Assembly: GCA_005778355.1 (NCBI GenBank)
Contig: SXON01000033.1
Span: 1-59,877 of the forward strand
Direction: 5' to 3'
DNA from: Pseudomonadota bacterium
Lineage (GTDB): Bacteria; Myxococcota_A; UBA796; SXON01
DNA length: 59,877 nt
Positions within the stretch are counted from its first letter, which is position 1, and each line of letters opens with the position of its first letter. Position numbers and translations under genes: made by a program. Shown here in pieces: positions 16,768 through 24,543 of this stretch. Below the pieces are notes generated by a model. It was not told where the DNA came from. It was given only the letters and a program-made list of their open reading frames with translations, and searched no databases.

Positions 16768-17666
16768 CTGGTCGGCGTCGTGTGGAGGGAGCACTGGGGC
16801 GGGTTTCGGACCCGCGGCCCCAGATGGAGCTCGGCGATGGTGGCCAGACCTACCCTTGGGAGGTTGACCCGCCTCCCTCCGAGCCCTTGCTGCCACTCGA
16901 CCTCAGGATCGTCCGGATCTATGAGAACGAGAACGGGGTCGATGAAAACGTCTCTCGGGCCGAAGAGTGGTTCCGGGATGCGCGGGAGTTCTTTCGGCGC
17001 TGGGCGAGCGTTGACCTTTGGCGTCGGGGCGGGAAGGTAGAGCGCCTGTACTCGGCGGAGTTGGCAACGCCACGATACACGCGCCTACCTCTGGACGAGC
17101 TCTGGGTGGTCGGCCAGTCGTGGCTCACTGTCGTGATCCTGCCGCGCATTACCGACCAGTCCACCACGCTTGATTCGGAAGGAAAGGCCTATTTCGAGCA
17201 ACACCAACCCGAACCTGATGGCACTGTTACAGTCTATCCGGGGAGTGGCGTGGTCGTGGCCACCGAGGGCACCGCAGGCTGGGAGGTGTTCGCGCACGAG
17301 GTGGGCCACTCACTCGGATTGCCCCACACCGCGTACACAAGCGCCGAGGGCAACGACGTGGTCGATGCCGACGGGCAGCCCCACGGTGCCGCCAGCATGT
17401 GGCCGTTCACCGACGACACCGAGGGCCTCGATGAGATCGACGAGCTGCACAATCTCATGTCAGGCTCCTGGGCGCCCGGGCTCGACTACCCGGTGGGCTA
17501 CTTCTGGCTCACCCCCAACCAGCGGCGCCGGATTCGCCTCACGATGGTGAGCCGCGTCGCGCCCTACGCGTACCGGTTCGAGGATCACCATCCCGACGAG
17601 AACCGCCCGTTCCAACCCCTAGTGGCGGATTTCCCAGCCGCGTGCGTGGCCGCATGGCTTTCGTAA
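16761..17666 (+). CDS. Putative metzincin-type zinc metalloprotease
   Basis: A 301-residue protein with the full metzincin zinc motif HEVGHSLGLPH (His179, Glu180, His183, His189) and a likely Met-turn LMSG (Met233), about 44 residues later. The N-terminal 160 residues do not resemble a known prodomain that I can name. No signal peptide is visible from either GTG (16761 or 16764). Export, if any, would need another route, and the location inside a flagellar locus makes flagellar-type export a possibility worth testing, though that is speculation. The start overlaps the upstream gene, and the downstream Cys-rich lipoprotein begins within its last codons. Confidence 0.82.
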   Translation: MVTGRRRVEGALGRVSDPRPQMELGDGGQTYPWEVDPPPSEPLLPLDLRIVRIYENENGVDENVSRAEEWFRDAREFFRRWASVDLWRRGGKVERLYSAELATPRYTRLPLDELWVVGQSWLTVVILPRITDQSTTLDSEGKAYFEQHQPEPDGTVTVYPGSGVVVATEGTAGWEVFAHEVGHSLGLPHTAYTSAEGNDVVDADGQPHGAASMWPFTDDTEGLDEIDELHNLMSGSWAPGLDYPVGYFWLTPNQRRRIRLTMVSRVAPYAYRFEDHHPDENRPFQPLVADFPAACVAAWLS

Positions 17667-18052
17667 GGAGACTTGCTGCTGCCCTGACGCTCGCAGTCAC
17701 CAGCGCGGGCTGCGACTCCGCCGAGCGCCGCCCGTGCATCGCGGACGACTGCACCTGCGCTTCCGACGACGAGTGCGTGATCGAGGACTGCTACTTCGCC
17801 ACCCTCCCCCACCCCGAGGGCGTCTCCGACTGTACCGGAGGCGAGACCTGCGATTGCGTGCACCTGTGCGACTGCACCAATGGCTACCCCCTGCCTGCGC
17901 GGGTGCGCGACGAGCTGACGACGGGGCTCGGTGAGTCTTGCGAATCCTACTACTGCGAGGGCAGTGGAGCCTGTGACTGTTTCGACGACACGGTCACCTA
18001 CGAGCCCCGCTGCGAGTGGGGCCGCTGCGTCGGCGTTCCGAAGAGCGACTGA
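17654..18052 (+). CDS. Small Cys-rich putative lipoprotein
   Basis: From the ATG at 17654 the protein has 132 residues: a charged n-region (MAFVRRLAA), a hydrophobic core and a lipobox TSAGC. It is followed by a Cys-rich mature part with many pairs (DDCTCASDDEC, CDCVHLCDC, GACDCFDD). A GTG at 17642 would add four residues. It overlaps the end of the metzincin gene. It has one of the few conventional, positively charged lipoprotein signals in this window, which sets it apart from its neighbours and fits acquisition with the cassette. Function unknown; disulfide-rich extracytoplasmic protein. Confidence 0.75.
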   Translation: MAFVRRLAAALTLAVTSAGCDSAERRPCIADDCTCASDDECVIEDCYFATLPHPEGVSDCTGGETCDCVHLCDCTNGYPLPARVRDELTTGLGESCESYYCEGSGACDCFDDTVTYEPRCEWGRCVGVPKSD

Positions 18053-18055
18053 CCC

Positions 18056-18082
18056 TCAACTTCCGGCCCGGCTGACCGAGCA
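18056..18082 (+). promoter_or_regulatory. FliA-like promoter copy before flhA remnant
   Basis: TCAACTTC, 11-base spacer, ACCGAGCA, then an ATG 9 bases later. It is homologous to the region in front of flhA (13604-13630) and belongs to the duplicated segment. Activity is uncertain because the gene behind it is truncated. Confidence 0.45.
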
Positions 18083-18090
18083 GCGCAGCG

Positions 18091-18279
18091 ATGTCCTTCG
18101 CGTCCCGTCCTGCCGTCCCGATCCCGTTGGCGGGGATCGGCGCCGACGCCGACGCCCTGCGCGCACTCGGTGCGCTGGTGGGCAGCTTCCCCAGCGGCGG
18201 CCAGGCTGCGGGTCTGCGGCGTCGTCTTCTGCAACCCTTTCGCTGCGCCCGCTCAAGTCCGCCGCGCACTGACCGATAG
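18091..18279 (+). pseudogene. Truncated second copy of flhA start, joined to FlhG-like motif
   Basis: The 62-codon ORF begins MSFASRPAVPIPLAGIGADA, aligning with the FlhA start (MASASAARPAAPVPFAGIRA...) over about 30 residues; the upstream DNA is also homologous. After ALGALV the similarity ends and SGGQAAGLRRRLLQ follows. This resembles the N-terminal DQAxxLR motif of FlhG, the flagellar-number ATPase. The rest of flhG and any flhF are missing. The most likely reading is a remnant left by duplication and deletion in an ancestral flhA-flhF-flhG-fliA order. A functional small protein cannot be excluded. Its stop codon overlaps the -10 box of the fliA promoter. Confidence 0.6.
18253..18279 (+). 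promoter_or_regulatory. FliA (sigma-28)-like promoter of fliA operon
   Basis: TCAAGTCC, 11-base spacer, ACCGATAG: the best match of the three to sigma-28 (TCAAG in -35, CCGATA in -10). Start of transcription is expected near 18286. A GGAGG ribosome-binding site at 18299-18303 precedes the GTG at 18312. This implies positive autoregulation of fliA and drive of flgF-flgG-flgA-flgH. Confidence 0.6.
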
Positions 18280-18311
18280 CGAGACCGAACAGGAACCCGG
18301 AGGCTACCCCC

Positions 18312-19088
18312 GTGATCCGCGCCTACGCGAAAAACGCTGAACGCAGGGTCGAGGGCATGACCAAGGAAGAGGCTTGCGCCGCCTTCGGTCCCAAGATCCT
18401 CGCCATCGCCCGCCGGGTGTACACGCAGGTGCGCGACGACGCCGGCGTGGGCCTCGACGACCTCGTGAGCTTCGGGGTGCTCGGGCTCCTGGAAGCCTTC
18501 GAGCGCTACACCGATGGCCACGGCATCGAGTTCCCGACCTTCGCCGAGTACCGCATCCGCGGAGCCATGCTCGACGCGCTCCGCACCATGGACACCTTCA
18601 CCCGCCGCCGTCGCGACACGGCGCGCAAGCTGAAGGCGGCCACGGAGAAGGCCCGCGAGGGCGCCGGGCGCGAGCCCACCGCCACCGAGATCGCCCGCGC
18701 CATGGGCGCGAGCCTCGAGGAGTACTGGCTGGCGTGTGACATCGCCACGCCCGTGTCGCTGGTGCCCATGGAAGCAGAGCTCGACACCGACGGGCACATC
18801 CGCACCGCGCTCACGCTGCCGAGCCACAGCGAGCTGCCGAGCCACATGGTGGCCGAGGAGCTCCGCGGCGCCCTGCGCAACGCCATCGCCGCGCTCCCCG
18901 AGCGCGAACGCCAGGTGGTGATGCTCTACTACGGTCGCGACATGAACCTCGCCGAGATCGGCGCCACGCTGGGGGTCACCCCCTCGCGCGTGTGTCAAGT
19001 GCTCTCCATGGCACGGGGGAAGCTGAAAGCGGCCCTCGCCGAGCTGGTCGACGGCGACAGCTTCGACGCCATGCGGGAGACGGGATGA
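18312..19088 (+). CDS. fliA: Flagellar RNA polymerase sigma factor FliA (sigma-28)
   Basis: A 258-residue sigma factor of the FliA/WhiG type. Region 2 is at about 45-100 (GLDDLVSFGVLGLLEAFERY, RIRGAMLDALRTMD), region 3 at about 115-145 (GREPTATEIARAMG), and region 4 at about 195-245 (LPERERQVVMLYYGRDM, LAEIGATLGVTPSRVCQVL). It directs transcription of late flagellar genes. The GTG start has a GGAGG site eight bases upstream. It overlaps flgF by ATGA, so sigma and rod genes are co-translated. In most bacteria fliA sits after flhF and flhG; here only a trace of such genes remains upstream. No anti-sigma flgM is seen in the window. Confidence 0.94.
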   Translation: MIRAYAKNAERRVEGMTKEEACAAFGPKILAIARRVYTQVRDDAGVGLDDLVSFGVLGLLEAFERYTDGHGIEFPTFAEYRIRGAMLDALRTMDTFTRRRRDTARKLKAATEKAREGAGREPTATEIARAMGASLEEYWLACDIATPVSLVPMEAELDTDGHIRTALTLPSHSELPSHMVAEELRGALRNAIAALPERERQVVMLYYGRDMNLAEIGATLGVTPSRVCQVLSMARGKLKAALAELVDGDSFDAMRETG

Positions 19089-19756
19089 AAGACATCTACA
19101 TCGCCCTGTCCGGCGCCACGGCGGCGTGGAACCAGCTCTCGGGCATCGCGAACAACGTCGCGAACGCCCGGACGCAGGGCTACCGCGAGGGCCGCGCCAC
19201 CTTCGCGCTGGCCGAGGAAGGCGGCGGACACTACGCCCAGGCCGGGCAAGGCGCCTACTCCACCGCCGACGGCGCGCTCGAGAACGACGGCATCGACACC
19301 CACCTCGCCCTGCGCGGTGACGGCTTCTTCGCCCTCTCCGACGGCACCTACACCCGCGACGGCAGCTTCCAGCTCGACGCCGAGGGCACCCTGGTGAGCG
19401 GCGACGGCGTGCCGGTGATGGTAGAGGGCGGACCCTTGCAGTTGCAGCCCGGCGAGACCCTCGCCGTGGGATCCGACGGCACCGTGAGGGGCTCCCGCTC
19501 CGGCGAGCTCGGCAAGATCGACATCGTGAGCCTCACCGGGCCCGCGCCGCTCGGCGGCAATCGCTGGGCGGGCAGCGCAGGCGAGGCCCCCGAGGGCACG
19601 AGCGTGGTGCAAGGGGCGCTCGAGGGCAGCAACGTCGATGCCATGCGCGGCATGGTGGAGATGATGGAAGCCAGTCGATTCTTCGAGGCCCAACAGAAGG
19701 CCATCCAGGCCAGCGACGAACTTCACCAGCGGCTCAACCGCATCGGGGGCAGCTAA
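19085..19756 (+). CDS. flgF: Flagellar proximal rod protein FlgF
   Basis: A 223-residue protein beginning MKDIYIALSGATAAWNQLSG, with the rod/hook N-terminal motif NNVANARTQGYREGR. Typical domain segments follow (FALSDGTYTRDGSFQLD), and the C-terminal heptad region is SNVDAMRGMVEMMEASRFFE...QKAIQASDELHQRL. It assembles the proximal rod through the export gate, so no signal peptide is expected. The ATG overlaps the fliA stop and the TAA overlaps the flgG start by one base. I call it FlgF rather than FlgG because it is shorter and precedes the clearly canonical FlgG. Confidence 0.9.
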   Translation: MKDIYIALSGATAAWNQLSGIANNVANARTQGYREGRATFALAEEGGGHYAQAGQGAYSTADGALENDGIDTHLALRGDGFFALSDGTYTRDGSFQLDAEGTLVSGDGVPVMVEGGPLQLQPGETLAVGSDGTVRGSRSGELGKIDIVSLTGPAPLGGNRWAGSAGEAPEGTSVVQGALEGSNVDAMRGMVEMMEASRFFEAQQKAIQASDELHQRLNRIGGS

Positions 19757-20532
19757 TGCGCGCGCTCTACACCGCGGCCACCGGCATGCGGGCATTCCAG
19801 ACCAAGATCGACAACATCGCCAACAACCTCTCGAACGCCAACACAACCGGCTACAAGAAGGTGCGCGAGTCCTTCGAGGACCTCGTCTACCAGAAGGTGG
19901 GCTTCCAAGGCGGCGAGGAGGGCGCGAGCACCCCCAACCCCATGCAAGTGGGCTCCGGCGTGCGGCTCCAGGGCCTCGTGCGCGACATGAGCATGGGGGC
20001 GGTGAGTGTCACCAACAGTGCCAACGACATGGTGATCGACGGTCCGGGCTTCTTCGTGGTGGAAACCCCCTCGGGCGAGGAACGATTCACCCGAGACGGG
20101 CACCTCCGGGTCGACGGCGAGGGCAACCTCGTCACCCAGGGCGGCGACCGTCTCGCGCCGGGGATCACGGTACCCAGCGGCTACTCGCTGGTGGTCGGCT
20201 CCGACGGCAACGTCACCGCCACCTCGCCCGACGCCTCGGAAACCGTCACCCTCGGCACCATCGAGCTGGCGATGTTCGCCAACCCGGGCGGGCTCGAGGC
20301 CACCGGCAGCAACCTCTTCCGCGCCACCGAGGCCAGCGGCGAGGCCCAGCGGACCACCCCCGGCGAGGACGGCGCGGGTGGCATCGTGCAGGGGGCGCTC
20401 GAAGGCAGCAACGTGGACGTGGCCGAGGAGCTGGTGGGCATGATCACCGCGCAGCGCAGCTACGAGCTGTCGTCGAAGGTGATCCAGGCCGCCGACGAGA
20501 TGATGCAGACCACGGTCAACCTGAGGCGGTGA
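19756..20532 (+). CDS. flgG: Flagellar distal rod protein FlgG
   Basis: A 258-residue protein of the standard FlgG length and pattern: MRALYTAATGMRAFQTKIDN, NNLSNANTTGYKKVRESFEDL, then DGPGFFVVETPSGEERFTRDG. The C-terminus carries the rod/hook tail (EGSNVDVAEELVGMITAQRSYE...KVIQAADEMMQTTVNLRR). It forms the distal rod that crosses the periplasm and outer-membrane ring. It overlaps flgF upstream by one base and flgA downstream. With FlgH present, a Gram-negative envelope with an L ring is implied. Confidence 0.96.
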   Translation: MRALYTAATGMRAFQTKIDNIANNLSNANTTGYKKVRESFEDLVYQKVGFQGGEEGASTPNPMQVGSGVRLQGLVRDMSMGAVSVTNSANDMVIDGPGFFVVETPSGEERFTRDGHLRVDGEGNLVTQGGDRLAPGITVPSGYSLVVGSDGNVTATSPDASETVTLGTIELAMFANPGGLEATGSNLFRATEASGEAQRTTPGEDGAGGIVQGALEGSNVDVAEELVGMITAQRSYELSSKVIQAADEMMQTTVNLRR

Positions 20533-21197
20533 TGCGTAGCTCTGCCGCCGATCTCTTTCCCATCCTCGTGCTCGCGGGGGCCTGCGCGCCCACCCCGGCC
20601 GAGGCGATGGAGGCGAGCGTCGCCATCGGCGCGGCGGTGGCGGAGCGACTCCAGATCGAGCCCATCGACGTGGAGGTGGGCAAGGTGGGCATCGACGGCC
20701 CCACCGACCGCGACTGGACGGTGGAGCTGCCTCGCTACGGGGCACTCACCGGACGGGTGCAGGTGACGCTCCTGGCAGACGCCGACGGCCACCCCGTCCG
20801 CTTCCGGGTGACCACGCCCGTCGACGCCTGGCTCACCGTGCCAGTGGCCATGGCCGACACCCTGCCCGGCCACGACCTCTTGCTCGGGACCGCGCGGGTG
20901 CGCGCCTCGCTGCTCGGGGCGGAGAAGCCCGTCGATCCCGCGCTCACCTGGGAAGCCGCCACCACGCTCGCCCAGGGACAGCCGGTCACCACGCTCCGCG
21001 CCCGCCCGGCACCGAGCGCCCGCGAGGGCACGAGTGTCACGCTCATGGCCACGCGCGGGGCCGTCACCATCCGCGCGCCGGGCCGCCTCGAGGCCGATGC
21101 CTTCGAGGGACAGCCGGTCGCCGTCACCAACCTCGCCACCAAGACCATGCAGTCCGGTACCTTCCGGGGCGGCATGGTGATCCTCGGGAGTCCCTGA
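20529..21197 (+). CDS. flgA: Flagellar P-ring assembly chaperone FlgA
   Basis: A 222-residue protein from the GTG at 20529 (ATG at 20532 is equally possible). It begins with a hydrophobic signal-like segment (LFPILVLAGACAPTPAEA). The C-terminal half is SAF-like: LARGQPVTTL-type spacing, RGAVTIRAPGRLEADAFEG, and VAVTNLATKTMQSGTFRGGMVIL. In other bacteria FlgA is a periplasmic chaperone for FlgI. FlgI itself is not in the window, so it must be elsewhere or lost. Start and stop overlap the neighbours (GTGA, TGATG). Confidence 0.85.
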   Translation: MMRSSAADLFPILVLAGACAPTPAEAMEASVAIGAAVAERLQIEPIDVEVGKVGIDGPTDRDWTVELPRYGALTGRVQVTLLADADGHPVRFRVTTPVDAWLTVPVAMADTLPGHDLLLGTARVRASLLGAEKPVDPALTWEAATTLAQGQPVTTLRARPAPSAREGTSVTLMATRGAVTIRAPGRLEADAFEGQPVAVTNLATKTMQSGTFRGGMVILGSP

Positions 21198-21877
21198 TGT
21201 CACTCGTCCTCGCCCTCTTCGTCGCCTGCGCCACCACGGGTGCCCACTCCGCCGGCGCCGCGCCGCCGGTGCCCCCGGAGAGCCTCGCGATGCGGCCCAC
21301 GCCGCCGCCGCCGCCGCCGGGCAGCCTCTACAGCGACGTGGGGGGCCGCGCGCTCATCGGCATGGACAACAACGCTCGCCGGGTTGGCGACCTCGTCACC
21401 GTGCTGGTGAACGAGGCCGACAGCACCAGCATGAGCGCCAATACCGCGCTGCAGCGCAGGTCCAGCACCAGCGCCGAGATCTCCGCGCTCTTCGGCCTGC
21501 GCAAGGCCATCCTCGACGCCAACCCCAACATGGGCGGCACCCTCGGCCTCGGCGGCAGTAGCGGCAGCGAGACCACCGGCGACGGCGAGACCTCGCGCCA
21601 GGGCAGCCTGAGCGCCGTGCTCACCTGCAAGATCACCGAGGTGCTCGCCAACGGAAACCTGCAGATCTGGGGCCAGAAAGAGATCCGCGTGAACGGGGAA
21701 ACGCAGTACCTCACGCTCACCGGCGAGATCCGCCCCCGCGACCTGCGGCTCGACAACACCGTGCAGAGCTCGTTGATCTTCGGCTCCAAGGTGGAGTTCA
21801 CCGGAAAGGGCGACCTCGCCAGCCAGCAGCACCAGGGCTGGGGCACCACGGTGACCAACGCGATCTGGCCGTTCTAG
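21197..21877 (+). CDS. flgH: Flagellar L-ring lipoprotein FlgH
   Basis: A 226-residue protein with a short lipobox (LALFVACATTG, Cys11), then a Pro-rich linker and the FlgH core. Core motifs are LYSDVGGRALIGMDNNARRVGDL, VNEADSTSMSANTALQRR, and the C-terminal GNLQIWGQKEIRVNGE...GEIRPRDL. It forms the outer-membrane L ring. It ends the flagellar run. flgI and flgJ, which commonly follow, are replaced by a secreted peptidase gene 24 bases downstream. Confidence 0.94.
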   Translation: MSLVLALFVACATTGAHSAGAAPPVPPESLAMRPTPPPPPPGSLYSDVGGRALIGMDNNARRVGDLVTVLVNEADSTSMSANTALQRRSSTSAEISALFGLRKAILDANPNMGGTLGLGGSSGSETTGDGETSRQGSLSAVLTCKITEVLANGNLQIWGQKEIRVNGETQYLTLTGEIRPRDLRLDNTVQSSLIFGSKVEFTGKGDLASQQHQGWGTTVTNAIWPF

Positions 21878-21901
21878 GACGGGGCGCAATAGCCGGGGCA
21901 G

Positions 21902-22861
21902 ATGCTCCTGCTCCTCGCTTGCTTCACCGCAAAAAACGGCGCCGACCCGCTGATCGACGACACCGCCGCTGGCCCGGGCAACGACACCGCCGCCGAGGCC
22001 GGTGGCCTCGATCCTCTCGACCTCGCCGCCGAGGTGAGCGAGGCCGAGATCCGCGCGACCATCACCGACCTCGCCAACTTCGGCACCCGCTACTCCTACA
22101 GCGAGGGCGACGAGGAAGCCGCCGCCTACCTGGTGGATCGGCTGGAAGCCTACGGGCTCGTGGTCGACCAGCTCCCCTTCGAGATCGACGACGGCGTGAC
22201 GGGGATGAACCTCGTCGCCCGCAAGGCAGGCACCGAGTCGCCGAGTGTCGTCTACGCCTTCTCGGCGCACTACGACAGCACCAGCAACGACCCGGAGAAC
22301 AGCGCCCCCGGGGCCGACGACAACGCCTCCGGCGTGGCGGCGGTGCTGGAGGCGGCGCGCATCCTGTCCACGCGCGACACCCGGGCCTCGGCCTGGTTCG
22401 TGCTCACCGCGGGCGAGGAGCAGGGCGCGCTCGGCTCACTCGCGCTCGCGGAGGCCTGGCAAGACGAGGGCGCCGACATCCGCGGGGTGATCGCCCCCGA
22501 CATGATGGCGTACTGGCCGCTGGGCGACGGCGACGCCTTCGACATCCTCGGCGACGAGACGAGCGAGCCCCTGGTCATCGACATGGCGGCAGTGGCCGAC
22601 ACACTGGGCGTGGCCAACAAGACGTGGATCGAGCACCGCTACTGCCAGGGCGACGACCACACCTACTACCAGGACGCCGGCTTCCCCGCGATCTCTCCCA
22701 TGGATTGCGTGGAGGCCCACAACGTGCGTGGGTCCGGCGAGGACACGCCGCACTACCACAGGACAACCGACACGGTCGATACCTTGTACTTGCCCTTCAC
22801 CACCCGCGTGACACAGGTGACCACCGTCACCTTCGCCGGCTGGGTGGGGCTCGCGGAGTAG
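21902..22861 (+). CDS. M28-family zinc aminopeptidase-like putative lipoprotein
   Basis: A 319-residue protein starting MLLLLACFTAKNG. An in-frame TAG at 21890, four codons upstream, fixes this very short N-terminus. All five expected zinc ligands of family M28 are visible: AFSAHYDST (His), GADDNASG (Asp), GEEQGALGS (Glu pair), IAPDMMAYW (Asp) and the late DTPHYHRTTDT (His). It probably removes N-terminal residues from peptides outside the inner membrane. It follows flgH closely and might be on the same transcript, but it has no known flagellar role. Confidence 0.9.
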   Translation: MLLLLACFTAKNGADPLIDDTAAGPGNDTAAEAGGLDPLDLAAEVSEAEIRATITDLANFGTRYSYSEGDEEAAAYLVDRLEAYGLVVDQLPFEIDDGVTGMNLVARKAGTESPSVVYAFSAHYDSTSNDPENSAPGADDNASGVAAVLEAARILSTRDTRASAWFVLTAGEEQGALGSLALAEAWQDEGADIRGVIAPDMMAYWPLGDGDAFDILGDETSEPLVIDMAAVADTLGVANKTWIEHRYCQGDDHTYYQDAGFPAISPMDCVEAHNVRGSGEDTPHYHRTTDTVDTLYLPFTTRVTQVTTVTFAGWVGLAE

Positions 22862-22865
22862 TTCT

Positions 22866-22894
22866 TTGCGCCCCGCGCGCTGGTCGCGTAGACT
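22866..22894 (+). promoter_or_regulatory. Weak sigma-70-like promoter before arylsulfotransferase gene
   Basis: TTGCGC (22866-22871), 17-base spacer, TAGACT (22889-22894), then a TAGGAG ribosome-binding site at 22901-22906 and ATG at 22912. The -10 is moderate and the -35 poor; the strong ribosome-binding site is the firmer element. Confidence 0.35.
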
Positions 22895-22911
22895 TCTAGT
22901 TAGGAGATCCG

Positions 22912-24540
22912 ATGGCGACTCTTCTTGGCATACTCCTTGCAGGGGGGGGCACTAGCCCCGCCTGGGCGCTCGTGGTCACCAACGCGAGTTGCAGCCAGCA
23001 GGCAGGTAATACCCTGCGATATGACTGCACAATCACGACTGATGTGCCCGCCGATGCGTGGGTCCGCTTCGGCCTCGGCAGTCCCACCGACGGTGTGTGC
23101 ACCACCGTGCGCGCGACGCCCACGGCGCAGGGGGGCACCCTCCACGCGGTGACGATCTATGGCCTAAAGCCTGGGGAGGACTACGACTGGGACGCACAGG
23201 CGCGGCCGGCGGGGGGTGGTCCCCTGGTGAGCTATGGGACTTGTGGAAGCTTGGCCGTCGACGCGAGTTTGCCGACGGGGGCAGGGAGCTCCGGCCTCGC
23301 CAGCCTCGACATCTCAACGGCGGCCCCGGGCGGCACGCGCCAGGCGAGCAGCTTCCTCACACACTACGGCTGCTTCAAGACCGGTGACGCGACCGAGACC
23401 GACCAGGCATCTGAAGCGCTGATCATCGTCGATGCCGACGGAGATATTGTCTGGTACCAGCAACCCGGCGATGACCTCGCCATTGACGGGTCGGGACGCG
23501 AGGGTTCGCGGGTGGTGCTCGAAGCGGTCTCGCTGTCGCGACCGCTCAAGCGAGTGCTCGGAATCATCAACCACGAGATCATCGTGAAGTACGACCTCGC
23601 GGGCAACCTCGTGACCCTCTTGTGTCGCGACGATGGCAGCGGCTACTGCCCGGGCACCACCACTGTTCCGGACGCAACCTTCGATGACTACGTTCACCAT
23701 GACGTGCAGCGCTTGAGCACACACATCGTGGCGCTCACCGCCGAGGATGTGGACGTGGACGATGTGCTGAACTGCGACGGCAACGCGACGACCACCCAGT
23801 TCCCCATCATCGTCGATGGCCTGGTGAGCTTCGACACCACCAGCGGGACACCGCTCCTCGACCTCGAGTGGGACTTCACCGACGTGACGGGGGTGACGGT
23901 GGACTACACTCAGGCCTCATGCCCTCCGAGCGGCGGCACCTCCTACTGGGAGGACATGCTGGAGGGAGAGGACTATTACCACACCAATTCATTTTGGTTT
24001 GACGCCGCAAACCAGTGGATGTTCTCCATTCACGACCTCGACGCCATCTACTCGATCGACTCTGACATCACCTCGGGCACCTATAACCAACTCATCTGGA
24101 CACTGGCGGGCGACGGTACCGGCGACTTCAGCTTTGTCGGCGGCGGGCTCGACGAGGACTTCTCCACGCAACACGCTGCATACTGGGATCCGGACGGCAA
24201 CCTCACCCTCTTCGACAACGACTGGTCGGGCGGTCCAGATTCCCGGGGGCTGGTGCTCGAGATGGACGAGACCGCGATGACCGTCGAGGCCATCGAACAG
24301 TACACGGTTGAGGACATCGCGGCAACGAACGCTGATTGTCCGATGGGGGGCTCCACGCTCATCATGGTCGGAGGCAACGCGTTCACCGCGTGCCCCCAGT
24401 TCAGCGCCGCGCCGAAGCGCGCTGTCGTCAATGAGTTCGATACCACCGACAGCGCTGTGTGGACGGTGGAGCTAGAATGCACGACGGACTACGAGCCCAT
24501 CAGTAACGCCTTTCGCGCCTACCCCAACCCCTGGCTGTAG
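22912..24540 (+). CDS. Arylsulfotransferase (ASST)-like exported protein
   Basis: A 542-residue protein with a short uncharged signal (MATLLGILLAGGGTSPAWA). Then a fibronectin-like region (DVPADAWVRFGLGSP, YGLKPGEDYDWDAQ) and an ASST-type propeller follow. Propeller motifs are EALIIVDADGDIVWYQQPGDD, DDYVHHDVQRLSTH, EDYYHTNSFWFDAANQWM and STQHAAYWDPDGNLTLFDN. Spaced His residues in such blades form the active site in characterised arylsulfate sulfotransferases. The donor and acceptor here are unknown. It could act with the sulfatase-like protein at 10018, but they are far apart. A run of eight G in the signal-peptide codons (22942-22949) may be slippage-prone. Confidence 0.78.
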   Translation: MATLLGILLAGGGTSPAWALVVTNASCSQQAGNTLRYDCTITTDVPADAWVRFGLGSPTDGVCTTVRATPTAQGGTLHAVTIYGLKPGEDYDWDAQARPAGGGPLVSYGTCGSLAVDASLPTGAGSSGLASLDISTAAPGGTRQASSFLTHYGCFKTGDATETDQASEALIIVDADGDIVWYQQPGDDLAIDGSGREGSRVVLEAVSLSRPLKRVLGIINHEIIVKYDLAGNLVTLLCRDDGSGYCPGTTTVPDATFDDYVHHDVQRLSTHIVALTAEDVDVDDVLNCDGNATTTQFPIIVDGLVSFDTTSGTPLLDLEWDFTDVTGVTVDYTQASCPPSGGTSYWEDMLEGEDYYHTNSFWFDAANQWMFSIHDLDAIYSIDSDITSGTYNQLIWTLAGDGTGDFSFVGGGLDEDFSTQHAAYWDPDGNLTLFDNDWSGGPDSRGLVLEMDETAMTVEAIEQYTVEDIAATNADCPMGGSTLIMVGGNAFTACPQFSAAPKRAVVNEFDTTDSAVWTVELECTTDYEPISNAFRAYPNPWL

Positions 24541-24543
24541 GCT

